A model generated the notes under the pieces. The model saw only the letters and a program-made list of their open reading frames with translations. It was not told the origin of the DNA and did not search any database. Of a stretch of 64,000 nt of DNA, positions 61,411 to 64,000 are shown one piece after another (within the stretch, counting starts at the first letter, position 1; every line of letters begins with the position of its first letter). A program made the position numbers and the translations under genes. This stretch comes from Shimwellia blattae DSM 4481 = NBRC 105725 (GTDB lineage: Bacteria > Pseudomonadota > Gammaproteobacteria > Enterobacterales > Enterobacteriaceae): NCBI RefSeq assembly GCF_000262305.1, contig NC_017910.1, positions 186,001 to 250,000 on the forward strand. Direction: 5' to 3'.

Positions 61411-62718
61411 TCAGCCTAAACGCGCGATACGGACAGCGGCTTCGTCAATATGGTGGCGTAATGCCTCAATACAGGGGGCAAAACTGGCGGAGAAGCGATC
61501 GCTACGGCGGATCTCTTCCAGGAAGATTTGCGCCAGAGCCAGCGCCTCGTGCCAGATATCTGCGTCGATATTCTCCGGCAGTGATGCCGGGCGCAGGGTG
61601 CTGGCCATATCGCCACTCGTTTTGGGGGCAAAGCCCATCGGCAGAATGTCATAGGCCGGTGCGAGTTCATACGGGCCCCCGTGGTGGTGGCTGATAAACG
61701 ACAGGTTGCCGGTGTGCATGTCGGTGTTCCCGATGAGCCGCCCGAATGCCCAGAGTAGCGCGCTGCGCCAGGCGGCATCAGGCGTGACGCATTTTTCATC
61801 AACCAGCCGGGTGACCAGGGCAGGCCAGGACGCGCTGCCCCCGCCGACAAATTCAGCATCCAGCGCCCGCAGCGAAATAACGGCTTTGCGCCCCAGGGGG
61901 CCAACCCGGTCGAAGCGGGGGATCTCCAGGAACCGCTGGTGGTCAAAATCAAAGATCTGCGTTTCCACCCCCAGTGCCTTTAGCGCCAGGTGTTCGGCCA
62001 GCAGCAGGTCGCGCCAGCGTTCGCTGACCGGGTTATCAGACACTGCGGTAAATTTCACTAATACGTGGCCACGCGCGGTATAGGCGCAGAACTTCGGCTG
62101 CTCCCCGCCTGCGGATGAACCCGGTAACTCACCAGTACCGGCTGCCCGGGCCAGCCGGGGGAAGGCGGTTTCCCGTTCAGCGGGAACAGGCTCAGGCATT
62201 GCCACGAAGTTGTCTCTGGCCCGTTCACCGACCAGCAGATTACCGATGGCATCGTGGCCGTGTGCGAGCAAGGCTCTGATTACGCTGGTGTCATCCCACT
62301 TATCAGGATTTGTCGGCAGGCCCAGAGTGTCTGCATACGCAGAGGCATAGGCTCTCCCCAGGTAACCCTGTGGCCGCATATCAAACAGCCACCAGGGTAT
62401 GGCATCGCTATGCTGGCTCACACCGTCTGTTGGCTGCATGACAAACCCGTCGGGATAAACCGGAATAAGATTGCCAGGGGGCTTAATTTTCCCGGTATCC
62501 GTAACCCGGTAAATGGGGGCGCATTTGAAGCCACGGGTACTGTCGCGCAGGGCATACTGAATAGCTCTGCCGCAGCCGATACGGATAATGTCATCGCCGC
62601 AAGCCGTTAACGCGCGGGAGACGGTGGGCTGGCTAATACCCAGTTTTTCAACCAGTTGCCTCACGGTTACCGGCCCCTGGCGGAGTAACCGGTGTAGCGT
62701 ATCTGAGCGGGTAGACAT
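61411..62718 (-). CDS. yjjJ: HipA-like kinase with N-terminal winged helix (YjjJ type)
   Basis: A 435-residue protein. Residues 8-57 form a winged helix (VRQLVEKLGISQPTVSRALTA). The rest is a HipA-type Ser/Thr kinase: glycine-rich loop region SSAGGEQPKF (201-210), EIPRFDR (265-271), catalytic NTDMHTGN (331-338, Asp333) and metal-binding AYDILP with Asp357. E. coli YjjJ has this architecture and behaves as a toxin of the HipA family. No hipB-like antitoxin gene lies beside it; the fused helix-turn-helix may replace it. The frame extends upstream to 63051 through a structured repeat, but that part is not coding; the ATG at 62716-62718 is chosen. In E. coli another gene (yhgA) occupies this place, so the gene was probably inserted here. 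Confidence 0.85.
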   Translation of the reverse strand: MSTRSDTLHRLLRQGPVTVRQLVEKLGISQPTVSRALTACGDDIIRIGCGRAIQYALRDSTRGFKCAPIYRVTDTGKIKPPGNLIPVYPDGFVMQPTDGVSQHSDAIPWWLFDMRPQGYLGRAYASAYADTLGLPTNPDKWDDTSVIRALLAHGHDAIGNLLVGERARDNFVAMPEPVPAERETAFPRLARAAGTGELPGSSAGGEQPKFCAYTARGHVLVKFTAVSDNPVSERWRDLLLAEHLALKALGVETQIFDFDHQRFLEIPRFDRVGPLGRKAVISLRALDAEFVGGGSASWPALVTRLVDEKCVTPDAAWRSALLWAFGRLIGNTDMHTGNLSFISHHHGGPYELAPAYDILPMGFAPKTSGDMASTLRPASLPENIDADIWHEALALAQIFLEEIRRSDRFSASFAPCIEALRHHIDEAAVRIARLG

Positions 62719-62733
62719 TATCGGCAGCGCCTG

Positions 62734-62764
62734 ATGAATAGAAAGATGAATAGGAAAATGAATA
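62734..62764 (-). promoter_or_regulatory. Three ATGAATA direct repeats before the HipA-like gene
   Basis: ATGAATA occurs at 62734-62740, 62746-62752 and 62758-62764, with an exact 12-base period, 16-46 bases before the start codon. Such spacing, slightly over one helical turn, is typical of operators bound side by side. Autoregulation by the N-terminal winged helix of the gene product is a reasonable guess. Confidence 0.5.
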
Positions 62765-62976
62765 GCTACACTAGCATTCAGGCCGTGGCCTGTCATCTGC
62801 CCGGGGCGCGGATATAAAAAAGGTTCATCGCGGGTTAGCGTGATATTTCCCAAACGGTGATTTGTGAGAATAGCGATTCTCGCCCGCTTCAGGTTCGGAC
62901 ATATGAACGCCCGGTGAACGGGTTCCGCTCCCCGACGATGGGCACTCATATGTTGTGTACGGAACCTGGTCGCGTT

Positions 62977-63004
62977 CCAGGAGGGGGGGCCGGCCCCCTC
63001 CTGG
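62977..63004. repeat. GC-rich palindrome in right unit D
   Basis: Same 28-base palindrome as at 748-775, in inverted orientation, unchanged although flanking bases differ at several places. Confidence 0.85.
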
Positions 63005-63083
63005 AGACCTCGCCGGCCCGCGGTCAATCGCCGCTGCGCGGTTCGCTGCAACTCCGGCTTGCTCTGGCGGACCAGTCAGGATT

Positions 63084-63159
63084 ATTCGCCTCATCCATGA
63101 GGCTCACCCCTCCGGGGCCAGCGCAAGCGCTGTTTAACATTGTTCCTGACAATGTTATG
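63084..63159 (-). repeat. 76-bp hairpin module present only in the right copy
   Basis: Read on the minus strand the module contains AACATTGT-CAGGA-ACAATGTT, CAGCGC-TTG-CGCTG, CCCC-GGA-GGGG and GCCTCAT-GG-ATGAGGC. It follows GGATGCCG and precedes AATCCTGAC of unit D. Its last part (GGGGTGAG, stem, GG loop, stem, GAAT) repeats the plan of the D segment GGTTGAG-GCAT-GG-ATGC-CGAAT, so it looks like a diverged duplicate of the hairpin block. Confidence 0.8.
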
Positions 63160-63507
63160 CGGCATCCATGCCTCAACCTTCCTTCTGGCTGCCATCCTGG
63201 CAGCCAGTCCTTGAGCTGCACCTGCGTTTTCGCCGATTGCCTTTATGCGGGGGTTTAACACCCTCGCGGTCGTTAACAAACGTTCAGCGGCATTTCAGCC
63301 GCTGAAACTGTGTTGTTTTACCGCAGGGGTTTTCCAGTCCCGCGTAAAAGAAACTGGCGGCGCGAAGCTGAAAAGACCAGGGGTGGCGGCCCGGATGGCC
63401 GCCACAGGGAGGGCTGAGACAGGATGTCGAATCCCGACCGGACCGCAGGATTGAGGCGCAGCAGAGCGTATCGCGCAGCGACAGTTTCCCCGCGGGCCGG
63501 GGGTATC

Positions 63508-63537
63508 CCTAAAGGGGAATCGGTATTCCCCTTTAGG
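63508..63537. repeat. 13-bp palindrome of unit B
   Basis: CCTAAAGGGGAAT-CGGT-ATTCCCCTTTAGG, perfect 13-bp arms. It occupies the place of the CCAGGAGGGGGCC palindrome of unit D, between CCGCGGGCCGG and ACGCGACCAGG, with an unrelated stem sequence. Confidence 0.88.
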
Positions 63538-63730
63538 ACGCGACCAGGTTCGGTTGCCACAAAGAAATACCGGGGGGCGGGGAGCGGAACCCGTGCACAC
63601 CACTGACATGGACAAAATCACTGGCACCGCAGCCCATCCCGGCACCATAAGGCCAGTGTGAATCGCCGGATTCCACTAAACCACCCTTTGGGAAAAGGCT
63701 TCAGCCGCCACGCTTAAATGCGATGGGCCA

Positions 63731-63760
63731 TAAAAAAGCCCCGGCGGGTGCCGGGGCTTT
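63731..63760 (-). terminator. feo operon terminator
   Basis: AAAGCCCCGG-CGGGTG-CCGGGGCTTT-type stem. On the minus strand it is followed by TTTTTTA. It lies 17 bases after the feoC stop. Confidence 0.92.
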
Positions 63761-63776
63761 CAGGGTTATTGCCGGG

Positions 63777-64000
63777 TTAACACAGGGTCCACCATACCGG
63801 CTGGCACTTTTTACCGTCCGGGCACTCTTTGCAGCTGCCGTGCAGGCAGCCGGAGAGATCGTCGGTCACGGTGGTTGCTTTGCCCATGGCCGCCAGCCTG
63901 TCCAGCATGGCGTCGACCATCGGGCGCGGGGTGTTCAGCAGCTGGCTTATCTGGCCTGCCTCCAGCCGCCCGCGCAATGCCAGCAAATCCCGGACTTCAA
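63777..64000 (-). CDS. feoC: Ferrous iron transport protein FeoC (5' end beyond window)
   Basis: Small winged-helix protein of the FeoABC ferrous-iron system. At least 74 residues are visible; the family has about 78, so only a few N-terminal residues lie beyond the right edge. The visible part begins EVRDLLALRGRLEAGQISQLL. Four cysteines in CLHGSCKECPDGKKC form the putative Fe-S motif of enterobacterial FeoC. It ends WWTLC. In E. coli FeoC protects FeoB from FtsH proteolysis. A terminator follows. Confidence 0.93.
   Translation of the reverse strand, partial: EVRDLLALRGRLEAGQISQLLNTPRPMVDAMLDRLAAMGKATTVTDDLSGCLHGSCKECPDGKKCQPVWWTLC

Larger units (their letters stand above)
62822..63724. repeat. 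Right composite structured repeat (full copy)
   Basis: Inverted relative to 336-930. Two units stand head to head. Unit D (minus orientation, about 62822-63290) is nearly identical to the left copy except for a 76-bp extra module at 63084-63159. Unit B (plus orientation, about 63310-63724) has the same plan but different sequence: hairpin TGGCGGCC-CGGAT-GGCCGCCA at 63384-63404, then GGAGGGCTGAGACAGGATG, then CGAATCC. After these come CCGCGGGCCGG, a 13-bp perfect palindrome at 63508-63537, ACGCGACCAGGTTC, GGGGAGCGGAACCC and the end CACCCTTTGGGAAA near 63682. It fills the space between the HipA-like gene and feoC. No transposase is visible. Confidence 0.87.

Noticed and set aside
62734..62764. 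CRISPR-like direct repeats
   Set aside because: Only three heptamers with 5-base gaps; no spacer-length sequences and no cas genes anywhere in the window.
62719..63051. N-terminal extension of the HipA-like gene through the repeat (frame open to 63051)
   Set aside because: The extension translates the structured repeat and the ATGAATA operator-like repeats. The winged-helix domain starts right after the ATG at 62718, as in YjjJ-type proteins.
1..64000. tRNA, rRNA, insertion sequence transposases, prophage or integron genes
   Set aside because: None could be recognised on either strand. The only mobile-looking DNA is the composite repeat, which has no enzyme gene.

Overview
This window is a piece of an enterobacterial chromosome. 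Almost every gene is recognisable as an ortholog of an Escherichia coli K-12 gene, and the order follows the E. coli gor-to-feo segment, read here from gor (left) to feoC (right). The DNA is GC-rich at third codon positions. It lacks many genes that E. coli carries in this interval: dtpB, the yhhS/yhhT/acpT/nik block, ugpBAEC, ggt, yhhX/yhhY, rtcBA and gntT. I infer a member of the Enterobacteriaceae outside Escherichia/Salmonella. A Shimwellia-like genome would fit, but that is a weak guess.

Layout. 1-335: AT-rich DNA with no clear gene. 336-930: a composite structured repeat. 998-6333: gor, rlmJ, prlC, rsmJ. 6337-8276: an accessory pair (Rrf2-type regulator and NDH-2-like flavoprotein) where E. 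coli has dtpB. 8345-18691: uspA, uspB, pitA, yhiN, dcrB, yhhQ, tusA, zntA, yhhN, yhhM, yhhL, rsmD. 18873-23318: ftsYEX and rpoH; FtsY carries a long Ala/Glu/Lys tandem repeat. 23558-30375: the livJ, panM and livKHMGF branched-chain amino-acid transport region. 30425-33258: an unrecognised exported protein, an orphan ugpQ, yhhA, the Fur-controlled small RNA ryhB, and yhhW. 33370-37748: gntR-gntK-gntU and asd. 38023-47488: the glycogen operon glgBXCAP. 47548-51303: glpD divergent from glpEGR. 51384-59221: malT divergent from malPQ. 59270-61410: nfuA, gntX, bioH. 61411-62718: a HipA-like kinase with an N-terminal winged helix (YjjJ type). 62822-63724: a second, inverted copy of the composite repeat. 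63777-64000: the start of the feo region (feoC, partial).

Most of the window is core metabolism: redox defence (gor), protein quality control and export (prlC, ftsY, rpoH), metal homeostasis (zntA, ryhB, feoC), amino-acid uptake (liv), gluconate, glycerol-3-phosphate and maltodextrin/glycogen use, and cofactor or Fe-S support (bioH, nfuA). Several regulatory sites read clearly from sequence: a heat-shock promoter before prlC, a ZntR-type 20-bp-spacer promoter before zntA, a sigma-E promoter with DnaA boxes before rpoH, a Fur box before ryhB, GntR operators, a GlpR operator and MalT boxes.

The least explained material is the pair of composite repeats at the two ends. Each is built from two head-to-head units whose hairpins keep their position and pairing while the stem sequence changes. 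The left copy has lost most of one unit by deletion between 7-bp direct repeats. The right copy carries an extra 76-bp hairpin module and sits directly upstream of the HipA-like gene. This looks like an undescribed structured element (structured RNA, MITE-like element or recombination site) and is my main candidate for something new.
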